Assembly: GCA_964200185.2 (NCBI GenBank)
Contig: CAXNAD020000097.1
Coordinates: 1-29,899 of the forward strand
Length of the DNA: 29,899 nucleotides
Source: Choristocarpus tenellus KU-1152
Lineage: Eukaryota > Phaeophyceae
Direction of reading: 5' to 3'
A program made the translations under genes and the position numbers. This document shows, piece after piece, positions 10,707 through 23,200 of this stretch. The notes beneath the pieces were generated by a model. It searched no databases and was not told where the DNA came from. It was given only the letters and a program-made list of their open reading frames with translations. Position 1 is the stretch's first letter, and the number at the start of each line of letters is the position of its first letter.

Positions 10707-13484
10707 GTAGGAGTATTCTCGACCTACCTTTGCCACGTGTTATTTCACACAAAGCAACTGTGAACAGTAGAGTATGACTCCCATCGAGTCGTTTGGGTTG
10801 ATAATAGGTGATCCGCTATGTTTCGATGCACTTCGCAGTGCTTTCGAGAGACTTCAGTCGATTATCCTGTGAGGCCAATACTTTGATTTGCAAAACGACC
10901 TTCGTTTATCTTTTTGGACAGCCTACCTTTCCACCTTGTGAACCTTGGCATCCCACATGGGTCGAGATGAGAGTAATTATTGCAGCGTTGCCCTTATACA
11001 AGTTTTTTTAGGCCTTTCTATCAGGAAAAGATGGGATGGGTCGTAAGAATGACAGGGGAAAACGTGATGACCCTCACAGGGGATATGAAGCAAGATTCAG
11101 TCCAGTCATCTTCAACGATGTGGTGATCTGTAATGGAAGTGTCCGGTGTAATATTGACTAGAGGCTGAATTCCCAGCTGGGCTAGGAGTACACAAACCTA
11201 GATGCTAACATTGTTCTGTGGTCAAAGGGAGTTACCCTCATATCCCGATTTCGAGGAAGATACTTATCCTGAGATGAGACATCATGGTTTAGCAATATCA
11301 TGGTTTAGCAATGGTATAGGATCACTTGATAGGCGCTTTGCTGCAATACGTGCGAGAGCGGGAAGGGCCCACCCTTGTATGCGGAGACTTTAACCCGCTC
11401 GGTACTATGTGATGAAGATCATTGCTGGAACCTTGCTACGGAACACTAAGATATCTTTGAAAGATTAATGTGCATGGAACCCTATAACCACGACTCCCAC
11501 ACGACCTGGAAGTTTGTTGGTTTCCTTGCAGTTGCCCCCTTGGGCCCTGTTCAGTATCATTTCTCATGATCATTACTTCATGCTTCGTTCTGTAGACCAA
11601 GTTCTACTAGAGCCTATTGATACAACTATTTCCCTAGTAGTACGCATTATTAATATCGTAATAAATGTATGCAATACTTGGAAGTACGTGTCGTATAGCG
11701 CCCTACCCTAACTTGCAGTGTTGCAACATCCATTCAGAGTACGGTTTCCCATATCAAACTTCTCCTTTCTTCCCCTGCTTCTCTGATTGATGTAATGCCC
11801 TTGTTATATATGTATAGTTTTGTTTATTGTTTTGCTGTTACCGCCTATTAATGGCAATTTAATAGCAATACAGTTACATATAATATTTTTCTGTACTCCC
11901 TTTCAGTTGTTGAGACTATTTGCCATGTCCCTATTTATTGTTGTTACTTTCTACTTGCACAATGTACTTTATGACTATATTACAATGTGCTATATTACAA
12001 TGTACTATATTACAATGTACTATATTACAATGTACAATGTAGGGTCGTGACGCTGGGCGGGTGTCAGACCTCTCGGAGATGCTGGCTACTGGTCTGCCGT
12101 ACCTGACCCAGGAGGAGGCCAAGGAACTTCAAGTAGCCCTGGGAGTGTCCCAGTACGCTCAGTCAATGACCAGTCACAGTCGTCATGGTAGAGACTCCCA
12201 TCTCCATGTCAAGGTATGGTTTGCCCCTATGGGTATGGAAATGGTTTGGTACAAGTGTGATCTGGGCACCTGCTAAATTACAGTGTATGCTAATCATAAT
12301 CAAAGTTGGTCATACTTAGGGTTAGGGTTATGTTCTTCAGATGGCTATTAATAATGTTGATTGTTATACTGCATGTTACATTGCATTGTACTGTTGTGGT
12401 TAGGGTTAAGGTCTTCTTTTCTACTGCTATGGCTTGAGGAGGTTAAGTGTGTATCATGTTCACGATGAGGTCAACCAGCCCAAACACTGCCATTAAAGGT
12501 CATACTTGTGGTGCTGCCCTGATACTACTTAAATATAGTAATGGTTAGGGTTAGGGTTTGAAGTGCCGTGCACTTCCACTGCTGAATGGAAGAGCTGTCA
12601 TTTCAGGTGATTGTAGTCCCTCAAATGATTGTAGTCCCACAAATGATTGTAGTCCCTCAAATGATTGTAGTCCCACAAATGGTTGTAGTCCCACAAATGG
12701 TTGTAGTCCCACAAATGATTGTAGTACTTAGTACGGTATGGTACCACATTACATGTCCCACTTTACATGTACCACACACTGTGGAGTACCAAGTCCTGTT
12801 TTGATACCATGTAATGTATGCTATCACTTCAAACTTTTTTTGCAAGCCAGTACACAGTTGGTCTCTGTGATACACCCTATATATCAAATATATGCTTGAG
12901 GATCAATATATCTAGCTGCACTTCACACAGGCAAGATGGAAGGAGTCGGTGTTTCTCCCCAGGCATTGATATTCACTGCTTGTCTCCCCCACCCTTTTGC
13001 AAAGGCTAAGCTCTTGCCCTCTTGAGTACACATTGAAGTAGACATTGAAGTAGACAGTGAGGTGGTTGCAGTTGCCTCGTGCCAAATTTTAAATTGATTT
13101 CTTCCTTGAGAAGTAGGACAAGTGATAATGTGGTCAATACATGGACTTGAAGCTTAGACTGTGTTCTGTCACAATCCAATGTTAAAAGAATCTACACTGT
13201 AATTCTTTTTAACTGTACTATCCGATAAATTTAATTTTTAACTCTGATTATGTAAAAACCAATTGATCATGAGTTGGGCGACAACTAGTTTGCGATACCC
13301 CAAAAGCATGGGAATTGAAAGCCCACCATCTAAGCTTCATTTTGATTTGTTCACTGCTGTTTGATAATATTTTATACTTATTGAGAGGATAATTACACAC
13401 TTGATCGAGGGTGATGGGAGTATTCCGAGAGGTGATGCAAGGTAATCAGCGACAGTACACTGAGGTCACAAATAACGGAGATTG

Positions 13485-13515
<31 letters not shown>

Positions 13516-16500
13516 TTGATAGATATATAGATTGATAGATATTTCAATGTTTGTTCACACTGCCCTAGGAACTCTACTCTACCCTGATATCATACTGGTT
13601 CTCAACAAAAATGACCCTGGTCTGAAATGGTCCTAGACAGTCAGAACGCTGATGATCGTTGTACTTACAACAGTTTCGATAGTTTCAACAGTTTCAACGG
13701 TTACAAGCCTTGCTCTCAATCCCTTCCTCTCTCAGGCTGGAGTAGAGATCTGTCTAGTTCTGGGCAAGTTGGAGATGAGTACAGATGCCCTTCTTGCTGC
13801 TGTTTTGTCTGGAGTGCTTCGACCAAATGCTGGCACCCTGGGGTTTGGACGGGCTAGGGTCACAGTTGGAGACATTGAGGATGGGTTTGGACCCCATGTA
13901 GCAAATTTGGTGGAAAGTTTTGAGAGAGTCACACGTTTGGAGGAGATGGCGCAGACAAGACTCGGTGGACATGCAAAGGGTGGACATGCAAAGGGTACCA
14001 AGGATATTCACCTCCAGCAACTGAATGCTATTGATCCAAGTGGTGACAGTGTCAAAGGGAGGTGGGAAAGAGATGGAACCACTGAAGAACAGGTGAGATT
14101 ATTGTTGTTTTTATTATTGCTGTTATTGTTTCTATTTCTCTCAGTATTTCTGTTACTGTTCTGTTATCACTATACTATTATTGCTATCACTGTACTATTA
14201 TTGCTATCACTGTATTATTATTGCTATCGCAATACTATTATTGCTATCACTGTACTATTATTGTTATCACTGTATTATTATTGCTATCACAATACTATTA
14301 TTGCTATCTCTGTATTATTATTGTTATCACTATTGTAGTTACACTATGCTGTTATCATTACAATTATTATTGTTTATTATTATTATTATTTTGTTACGAT
14401 TTATATAGTTCTAACCCTAACCCTAAGCCCTGAAAGACAGAGATCCCTCCAAATAGAGTAGCTATATGAGTGCGATAGCCTTGTTATCAATTCAATATGT
14501 TCATACTATTGCATAAAATATATTAGGTGCAATGTCACAAAAATACTTATTAAAGTATGTTACTATTGTGGGAACAGTTTGATAAAACAATCCTTCTCTG
14601 TGAGTGTTTTCCTAGGACGCAGTTGTGTAGTTATTGGCGTTAGGGTTAGGGTTAGGGTTAGGGTTAGGGTTAGGGTTAGGGTTAGGGTTAGGGTTTCGTA
14701 GATATTTGTGAGAGACGAATTTTCTTTTTGAAGGGTCTATCAGAAAAAGGAGTACCTATCTTGTAGAGGTGTTTGTGCATATTATCATATTCATTGTCGT
14801 GCTATCATCATATAATTAATTTTCATATCATTAATTATCATATCATTAAATTTTTGTATCATTAATTATCATATCAGTAGTTATCGTATCATTAATTTTC
14901 ATATCATTAATTATCATACCATAGTTATCACATCGTAATCTTTTTGATTCAATATCAAATGGCGTGCACTATATATTTCTTAATTCTATTTTCTCAAAAA
15001 GTAAAGCAGTACAGAGAGTCTAACCCTAATTGTAAGACTTATAAATAATTAGCAGTGTGGTGTGGAACTGGGATATATGTTTTATTCCATCTTTTTGACA
15101 ATTGTACCAACATCTAACAGTTACCATCTACACCATAAACTCTAGCTTACCTAACCAATTTACTAACTGGTAACAGTCTTTGGATTAGGGTTAGGGGTTG
15201 ATAAAATGCTATCATATTAATAACCCTCGGTATTCTAACCCTAACCCTAACTATTTATTCTAACCCTAACTCGATTAATTATTTATTTATAATGTGTTTG
15301 ATTTTGTTGTATTGATATTTCATGTTCAGGGTTAGGGTACGAAGGAAGGATGTATTCACATTAGGGTTAGGGTTATTTAAATGTATCTCTTTATATTGCA
15401 GTCATGTTGTGAATGTTCAACAATGTTGATGACTGCACAATATACATACATGCATACTCACATTAGGTTATTTAAATGTATCTCTTTATATTGCAGTCAT
15501 GTTGTGAATGTTCAACAATGTTGATGACTGCAATATACATACATACATACATACATACATACATACATACATACATACATACATACATGCATGCATACAT
15601 AGGTATATATATCAAGTTTATTTTGTTTGATTTTACTTCACACAGGTGGAGAAATTGCGAGATTTGATTCTATCTGAGGTGTCAGACTGGCAGGTACTGA
15701 CTCTCTGTCTAGCGGCACACCTACAGGAACTTCAGTCAGCACTTCAATCAGGTGGCAGAGGGTCAGCGCAGGTATGGCTTGAGTTGAGTTGGCTTCCATT
15801 TGTATCTTGATATAGCATGTTCTGATGTGTGTTGATACTTTGTTTTGTCCTTCTGCTGTTTACTCTTCTCTTCTGATGTATGTTGCTTCCTGCCCTCCTT
15901 CCCTAGCCCTATGACAATATCTGTGTGAAGTGGTTAGGGTTACTCTAGAAGTTGATCCGTACCTTATATGTGATCCGTACCTTATATGTGACATCCGTTA
16001 TCCAGGTCAACATTAGAGTTAGGGTTAGGGCAATTTGCACTCTGACCTTCACTCCTATGACAATGACATTGTTTTATTATTATTTTTGGAACTATTTGCT
16101 CTGTAGTCTATTGTCCGTATATCACCCTAACCCTAACCCCAACTTGGTCTTGGTCTGCAGTGTCTAACATATATTAATAGCACTATACTTTTGGTTAAGG
16201 GTTAGGGTTAGGGTTAAGGCAATTTTCAGGCGCCACTTTTTCTTTTAATATAGTTATTGTATGTTTTCAGGTGTCAGGACAGTGTTTTATTGTGTATAGT
16301 GCCTGTTGTTGAAGGGTTAGGGTTACTTTACGCCTGATTGAGGGATGATTATTCATTTTGATTATTGTTTATTTTGATTACTATTTATTTTGAGGTTTGA
16401 AATGTTCCATGTGTCTTTCTTGAACATTTGAGTGTAATTTTAGTGTAATTTTGTAGTGGAAATGAATGTAACGAATTTGGAGAATGTGATATTCCTGTTC

Positions 16501-17230
16501 CAAAGTCAATGTTTCATGTTGCAAATTTGTCTTTTCATTTATTGTTATTTTATTATTGTTATTTTATTATTGTTGTATTTCACGTTAGTATAGTTTTCTG
16601 GATTATTTGTATTATTGTATTGTGGAACACTCACTGTGCTCCACCAGATCTTTCTGTGGGAAAGTTCTCAGTACAAGAGTTTCTGTTCCATTAAAAAAAT
16701 ATTTTTCAAAATTTGTTTTTAGTACAATGTAGTTTGATACGAAAAAATCATCAGGTTTTGTGGAGTTCCTCATTTTGCACCTTTTTGTTGTTATGGTTGG
16801 AAAGAGGCGGTATGCAAGTGGTTTAGGGTTACCTAACCCTAACCCTAACCTGAAGTTGCTTTTGCTGAGTGAAGAAATATTGAGATTAGTATATATAGTT
16901 CATGTAATGGTATTGACACTACCTATGATGATGATGTCATGGTATTGCATTTTATAGATATATTACAGATGTGGAGTTGATACGATGTATTGTATGTATT
17001 TTTGTAATTGGTGTCATGGTAGTGTTACTATGTATGTATTTTTGTAATTGATGTCATGGTAGTGTTATTATTAGTGTTACTATGTATGTATATTTGTAAT
17101 TGATGTCATGGTAGTGTTATTATTAGTGTTACGATGTATGTATTTTTGTAATTGATGTCATGGTACTGTTACTATGTATGTATTTTGTAAAGGTGTCATG
17201 GTACTGTTATTATTACTATTATTATGTATG

Positions 17231-17270
<40 letters not shown>

Positions 17271-20200
17271 GTTATGTATGCATACATTTTCTAATCGTGG
17301 TTTTCAAGGAAATGGATGTTTGCAAGGTAATGTGCCCCACTGTATCTGATGATTCATTAATGAGGGTCAAAGTTAGGGTTAGGGATAGGGTTATCTGATT
17401 CATAGGGTTAGGGTTAGGGTTATCTAATTCATAGTTGAACATTGTATACTATGTGCGCTATGTGTATTATACTTAATACTGTATGTTATTCTATGTGTTT
17501 CTGTAGTATTTTATATTCAACCTGTTGATGATACTATGTAGGTAAAACTACTACAGTATATCACCTTGAGCAGCTAATGGCACAGACACCGTGATGCACT
17601 CACCTCTGTGATGTACTGTACAGTCTTCCCCACCCCTTTATTATGCTGACTGTAGTTGTGGAGAGAGCTCTACCCTTAACATGCCCTACCTTGATCTGCA
17701 TATTGGCACCTGTATATTGGTAACTGTGTATTGGTTCAGTTGGCGAGGGATGCCCTGCACATTCACGGACCACTTGCACATCGCCTGGGTGTACACCAAT
17801 TGAAAAATGAATTGGAGGGATTGGCATTCAGGAGGCTATACCCACAGGAATTCCAGCATGTGTTGGATCAGACACAAGCAAGAGCTGCAGTGTATAGGGA
17901 AGTATTGGATTGCATCAAGGAGGCTGTGGCACTGGCCCTCAATAGCAATGTGTCCTTCAAATCCCAGGTATGGTATGGTATGGTATGGTATGTTGTCTTG
18001 GGACTAAGGTATGGGATAGGGCTAAGGTTAGGGCTAGATTAAGCAGGCTGCGCTCTCTGTTATATGAAGGGCTCTAGTTTACCTTGTGTTGTGTGTTGTG
18101 TGTTGTGGTACTTTATCACCAGTACTTTATCACCAGTATTTTATTACCAGTAACTTATCACCAGTTCTATATCACCAGTACTGTATCAGTAGTACTTTAT
18201 CACTAGTACTTTATCACCAGTATTTTATTACCAGTAATTTATCACCAGTTCTATATCACCAGTACTGTATCACTAGTACTTTATCACTAGTACTTTATCA
18301 CCAGTATTTTATTACCAGTAACTTATCACCAGTTCTATATCACTAGTACTGTATCACTAGTACTTATCACTAGTACTTTATCACTAGTATTTTATTACCA
18401 GTAACTTATCACCAGTTCTATATCACCAGTACTGTATCACTAGTAACTTATCACCAGTACTTTATTGCCAGTATTTTATTGCCAGTATTTTATTACCAGT
18501 ATTTTATTACCAGTACTTTATCACCAGTACTTTATCACTAGTACTTTATCACTAGTACTTTATCACTAGTACTTTATCACTAGTACTTTATCACTAGTAC
18601 TTTATTGCCAGTGTTGCGCTTGTCTGCTTTTGTCAATGAAGGCAACAGAGTTTACACAAATAGTAATAATAGTACTAGTAGTCTATTAATGAGATTGTGG
18701 GAAGAAGTCTTGGGAATTGTGAGAAGGGCCTGGTGGAGATTGATCCAATTTAGGTTTGAAGTGTTTACTTAGATCTTGATTGAGCAAAATAATTGGACAG
18801 CCCTGCCGCAGTTCCAATTCAAATTTGAAAACATGGCGAACAAACTCAAAGTTTCACAAGTTCATCATTTTTATTATTTTTCCCATATTAAAATCAAGTA
18901 ATTCAAATTTATAGTGTGCCTGCAGTATATTAGCACTATCTTTTATTTGAGTATCTGTTTTTCTGTTCACATGTTGTACATAAATTGTATATTAATTATA
19001 CTTAAATTGTGCATAAATCAGAGGGGAGATTGTTGGGAGGTTTGAACATGAGTTGAGGATCTTGGACATGGTGTTCAAAGACCAACCAGAGGTGCGTTTG
19101 AGAGTTGGTGATGTCAGCATGATGTTTCTGGTCTTAGTTTGATATGGAATGATATATTCTCACCTGTGTTTAGATTCTAATACTTGAGGATAGTTGGAGC
19201 AAAGGGTTCAGCTAGAAATTTTGATACTTAGCACTTCATGCTGAGGAATTTTTAGTAACTAGATACAAGGAGATATGGCACAATCACTGATCACTAATCA
19301 CTGGTCACCTTTTTGAATGGGCTGCTGATCACTCTTCAACTCAATGTCACTAGTTAACTCAATGTCACTAGTTAACTCAATGTCACTATTCAAATCAATG
19401 TCACTATTTAACTCAATGTCACTATTCAAATCAATGTCTATCCTGGTGAAACGGTTTGAGACCTGTATTTAGAGAGAAGTAATGGCAACAGCCTTACTAC
19501 TAGTCCAATATGATAGGGTTAGGGTTACTGATCACCTTGTGCCGTAGGTTGCATTGTGTTTAGAGTTAGGGTTTGTATTGTGTTGTGTGGCAGGCAAAAA
19601 ATGGTTTCACTCTCCAGTGTTAGACGGTAGTAGGGTTCGGGTTAGGGTTAGGGTTAATGTGTTTCCATTGACTCTCCAATGAGAAGGTTGTCATTTTGAG
19701 TTTTGCTGCTGTTTTGGAATGTGCAGGTGAACATGCAAATTAACATGAAAATTAACTTGAAAATTAACATGAAAATTAACATGAAAATTAACATGAAAAT
19801 TAACATGAAAATGAAGACTGTTGTACATACGAAACCAAAAGTGGACATTAAAGTATGTAAGAAACTGAACAGTGAACACGAAAGTATACATGAAACTGAA
19901 AAATGGACATTAGAGTATACATGAAACTTAAGAGTAGACATGAAAGTGAACATTACAGCACTTTTTAAAATTGTCTCCAGCTGTTAATTTGGTATTAATT
20001 GTAGGATTTTTGCCAATACAGAGTACACTGGGTTTGACATAGTTCTTCTAATTTCTCAAGACGGACATGACATGACATGACATGACATGACATGACATGC
20101 TATCCTATCCTCTCAAGTGAGACGTATTTTGCCATTGCAATGCCACCCTAACCCTAATCCAAGGCTTGTGTCTCTGTGATGTGATACAATAACTATGGTA

Positions 20201-23200
20201 CAGTTCCTGTAGTGTGGTATGTACACCTGGCATTATACTCATGATGCAAACGTCCTATCCCCCCACCAATACAAGCATAACTCTTAACACTTTAAATTAA
20301 TATTGTATTGATAACATTAATAAGAATGTATTGATAGTATTAGTAATAATGGAGTGTGTGGTAGGTGTTTATTATTTGTGTTGTGTGAGTCAAAAGTTAA
20401 ATTGCTCATGAGTGTTAAGTTAAATTACCTCGATAAATTTGATAGTATTAATAATAATGGACGTACTTGGTTACAATAAAAACATACACAGTGTGTGAAT
20501 CAAGGCAAGTCAATCAAATACTATGAGGAATAGGCACATCCATGCAATAATATCAAGTTGACCAATCAAATACTATGAGGAATAGGCACATCCATGCAAT
20601 AATATCAAGTTGACCAATCAAATACTGCGAGGAATAGGCATATCCATGCAAAAACAATTGGTTGACCAATAAAAGTACTCCTCAATTTGATTTTTGTTTT
20701 GGATTAAATCAAAATCTTTTCAAATCACTGCGGTTTGCAGGACTGATAATTTTAATTCCTTACTGTTCATTTAATTCTTCAATAGAAAAGGAAAGGGTGG
20801 TTCCTTTACCCTTGCTAATGGAACATTTTTTTGTTATTCCCAGGTGGATGGGGACATAATGCTGCAGCAGCGAATCAAGGAACCATATTCCATGTGGAAG
20901 AAGATGTCCAGACAAAATGTGGGGGTGGAAGGCGTCTACGATGCAGCAGCACTGAGGGTTGTGTTCAAAACCTCAAGGAGAGGAGAAGAGGTGGAGGAGA
21001 CCTATACAGCTCGATCAGAGGATATGTGCTACAAGGTACAGTGCAGTATCAATATCAATATCAATATCAATATAGTACATCTATTGATGTTGATGTTGAT
21101 GTTGATATTGATATTGATATTGATAAATTATACTGTTCAACAGTAGTAGCAGAATGCAGCAAGTGTTTAGCAGCTCTCTACAATGTACTTTGTTGCTTCA
21201 TGCTCGTTTTTTGATGAATTTATACTGTATTATATCATATCAAATCATAAACACACCATATCATACCATGGCATATCATACCATATCATATCATATGACA
21301 CCATTCCATTCCATACTATACTGTTCCATACTATACTGTTCCATAACATACCATGGCATATCATATGACACCATTCCATTCCATACTATACTGTTCCATA
21401 CTATACTGTTCCATAACATACTGTTCCATAACATACTGTTCCATACTATACTGTTCCATAACATACTGTTCCATAACATACTGTTCCATAACATACTGTT
21501 CCATAACATACTGTTCCATAACATACTGTTCCATACTATACTGTTCCATAACATACCAACACGCAACAGCCATGTCCGTGTGTTACTTCTTACTTGACCA
21601 ACGCTGACAAAAAATGCCTCTTTGAGAGGCCCCTAACTCTAACCCTAACTCTAAGATATTTAATGGTTTCCTAATGCGCTAATCTGTCAAGTATTGCCAA
21701 AATTGATGTGTGATCTGTGATGTGTACTTGTTATGAAATTGATACCACTTCAGGCTATGTCCTTGGCCCAGGAGATGTTAGTTCACAAGGGATACCCACC
21801 TGTAGAGGGTAGATACAAGGACTATGTTGCCCACCCCAAGCCGAATGGATACCAGAGCCTCCATGCAACACACCTTGTACCAGATGCTAGTAACCAAGAC
21901 CTGCTGATCCCTATTGAGTTGCAGGTGCGATACCTGTAGTGATAGCAATGGTTTGTATTAGGGTTTGTATTAGGGTTTGTATTAGGGTTAGGGTTTGCAG
22001 GTTCTCAGAGCATTTGACCTATTTTTGTTTAAGAATTGTGTTTGTTGTTGTCCTATTAATTGGAAGTAAGGTTCCTGTTGATATTAGTAGTCATAATGGT
22101 ATTTTTGGTGCTCAAGAGTAGTGGGATTTCAAGGTAGCTTTTTTAAAATGTTTTTTGTTAATCCTGTACATCACCCCAAAAATTTGGAACACATTTTGAC
22201 AAGCTTATTTTATTATTTATCATTTATTATTATTTAGTGCTGTGATAGTATCTTGCATTTTGGATGCCAAGTTGGTTCTTTAAGGATACTAATAGTAGAC
22301 AGAACGGCTTCCACTTGGCCTCACAAATGTGAGCACTCCAGTCTGGTTACTAATAATAGTAAATAATAGTAAATAATACTAATAGAGACAGATCCGGTTC
22401 CATTATTTTGTGACAAGTCTGGATCACGTGGCAGTAGTAATGGTAGTACTATTACTATTACTGACTTGAGCATTTTTACGTGGTGGTCCATGACCTGATC
22501 TGGTTCCAATATGTATCTGCAAGGCCTGTCCAGGGCTGTCAGAAATGTAACAAGACTGACGCACAGCTTGGACTGTTACCAATAGTTTCCAACAGGTTAA
22601 TTGCACACATAGTAAGGCAGATAATCTAAATCTTTCAAACCTCTTCAGTGAACAAGAAATTTCTTTTTTACCGTATGAATAGTAAGAATAGTCAGAATAG
22701 TAAGATAAGAATAGTCAGAATAGTCAGAATAGTAGGGATGGATATATACAGCTGGGACAGGTTCAGGGTCAGCCTAAGGTGTTTTAACTGGGCTGGTGCA
22801 GGAATGGGAGGTATTTGTATGGGTCTGTGGATGACCTACAGCCTTGATATTGATAGAAACTGTGCTGCTCAGTTAGCAGTCTTGATATTGATATCAGATA
22901 CTGGATGATAATGAATGGTGAGCAGGGGTTAGGGTTGGGGTTAGAGATTTTGTGTGACTACTGAGGTACTAGTATGTACAATATGATAGCCAGCTTCTTG
23001 TCTGAAGAGTATTACTCATGTAAGTTGCTGGTAAATATAGCTTGGTTTGATTTAATTTGATTTGATTTGTTGGAGCTAGGGTTAGGGCATGGTAACAGCT
23101 GATATCCAGTTAACATGCAATATCGTTGATGTTAAAGTGAGAATATGACCCATTAGTTGAAATAAATACAGTACACATACATTCCCATTCTCTTTACATC

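Larger units (their letters stand above)
10707..12042 (+). other. RSH intron 1, with a repeat next to the acceptor
   Basis: The donor is GTAGGA. The acceptor AATGTAG sits at the end of a 15-bp tandem repeat (11975-12040) and lacks a normal pyrimidine tract. The middle of the intron contains the endonuclease-like fragment described separately. Confidence 0.55.
12214..13735 (+). other. RSH intron 2
   Basis: Donor GTATGG; acceptor after a good pyrimidine tract (CCTCTCTCAG). It contains TTAGGG pairs at about 12318-12332 and 12544-12558, an 18-bp minisatellite and an (AT)n(AG)n tract. Confidence 0.85.
14093..15645 (+). other. RSH intron 3
   Basis: Donor GTGAGA; acceptor TTCACACAG. It is almost entirely repeats: a TATTATTGC-type array, a nine-copy telomere array, an AT-rich ATCATTAA region (14805-14945), a 95-bp duplication and a CATA microsatellite. 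Confidence 0.88.
15772..17739 (+). other. RSH intron 4 (2.0 kb)
   Basis: Donor GTATGG; acceptor TTGGTTCAG. It holds many TTAGGG repeats in both orientations (near 16018, 16126, 16199, 16823, 17373, 17404), imperfect ~60-bp repeats of ATGTATGTATTTTTGTAATT type (about 16990-17200), and an (ATT)n tract. Confidence 0.88.
19092..20843 (+). other. RSH intron 6
   Basis: Donor GTGCGT; acceptor TTATTCCCAG. It carries five tandem-repeat families and a TTAGGG array at 19633-19656. No extra exon was recognised. Confidence 0.75.
21036..21753 (+). other. RSH intron 7
   Basis: Donor GTACAG; acceptor CCACTTCAG. It has a perfect inverted repeat near its 5' end, a ~330-bp minisatellite and degenerate CCCTAA copies (21630-21655). 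Confidence 0.88.

Noticed and set aside
12586-12804. Protein with VVPQMI repeats
   Set aside because: It is the translation of an 18-bp minisatellite within an RSH intron.
14093-14338. Continuation of the exon 3 frame to 228 codons
   Set aside because: After the GTGAGA donor the frame consists of minisatellite-encoded Leu/Tyr repeats, not RSH sequence; the RSH match resumes at 15646.
14640-14693. Telomere or chromosome end
   Set aside because: Single-copy exons of one gene lie on both sides in correct order, so the array is internal.
20511-20670. Three 52-bp direct repeats, considered as a CRISPR array
   Set aside because: The copies are contiguous with no unique spacers, and the setting is a eukaryotic intron.
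21154-21607. Long overlapping open frames on both strands (up to 147 codons)
   Set aside because: They arise from a 15-bp tandem repeat that keeps frame by period; there is no coding signal and they lie within RSH intron 7.
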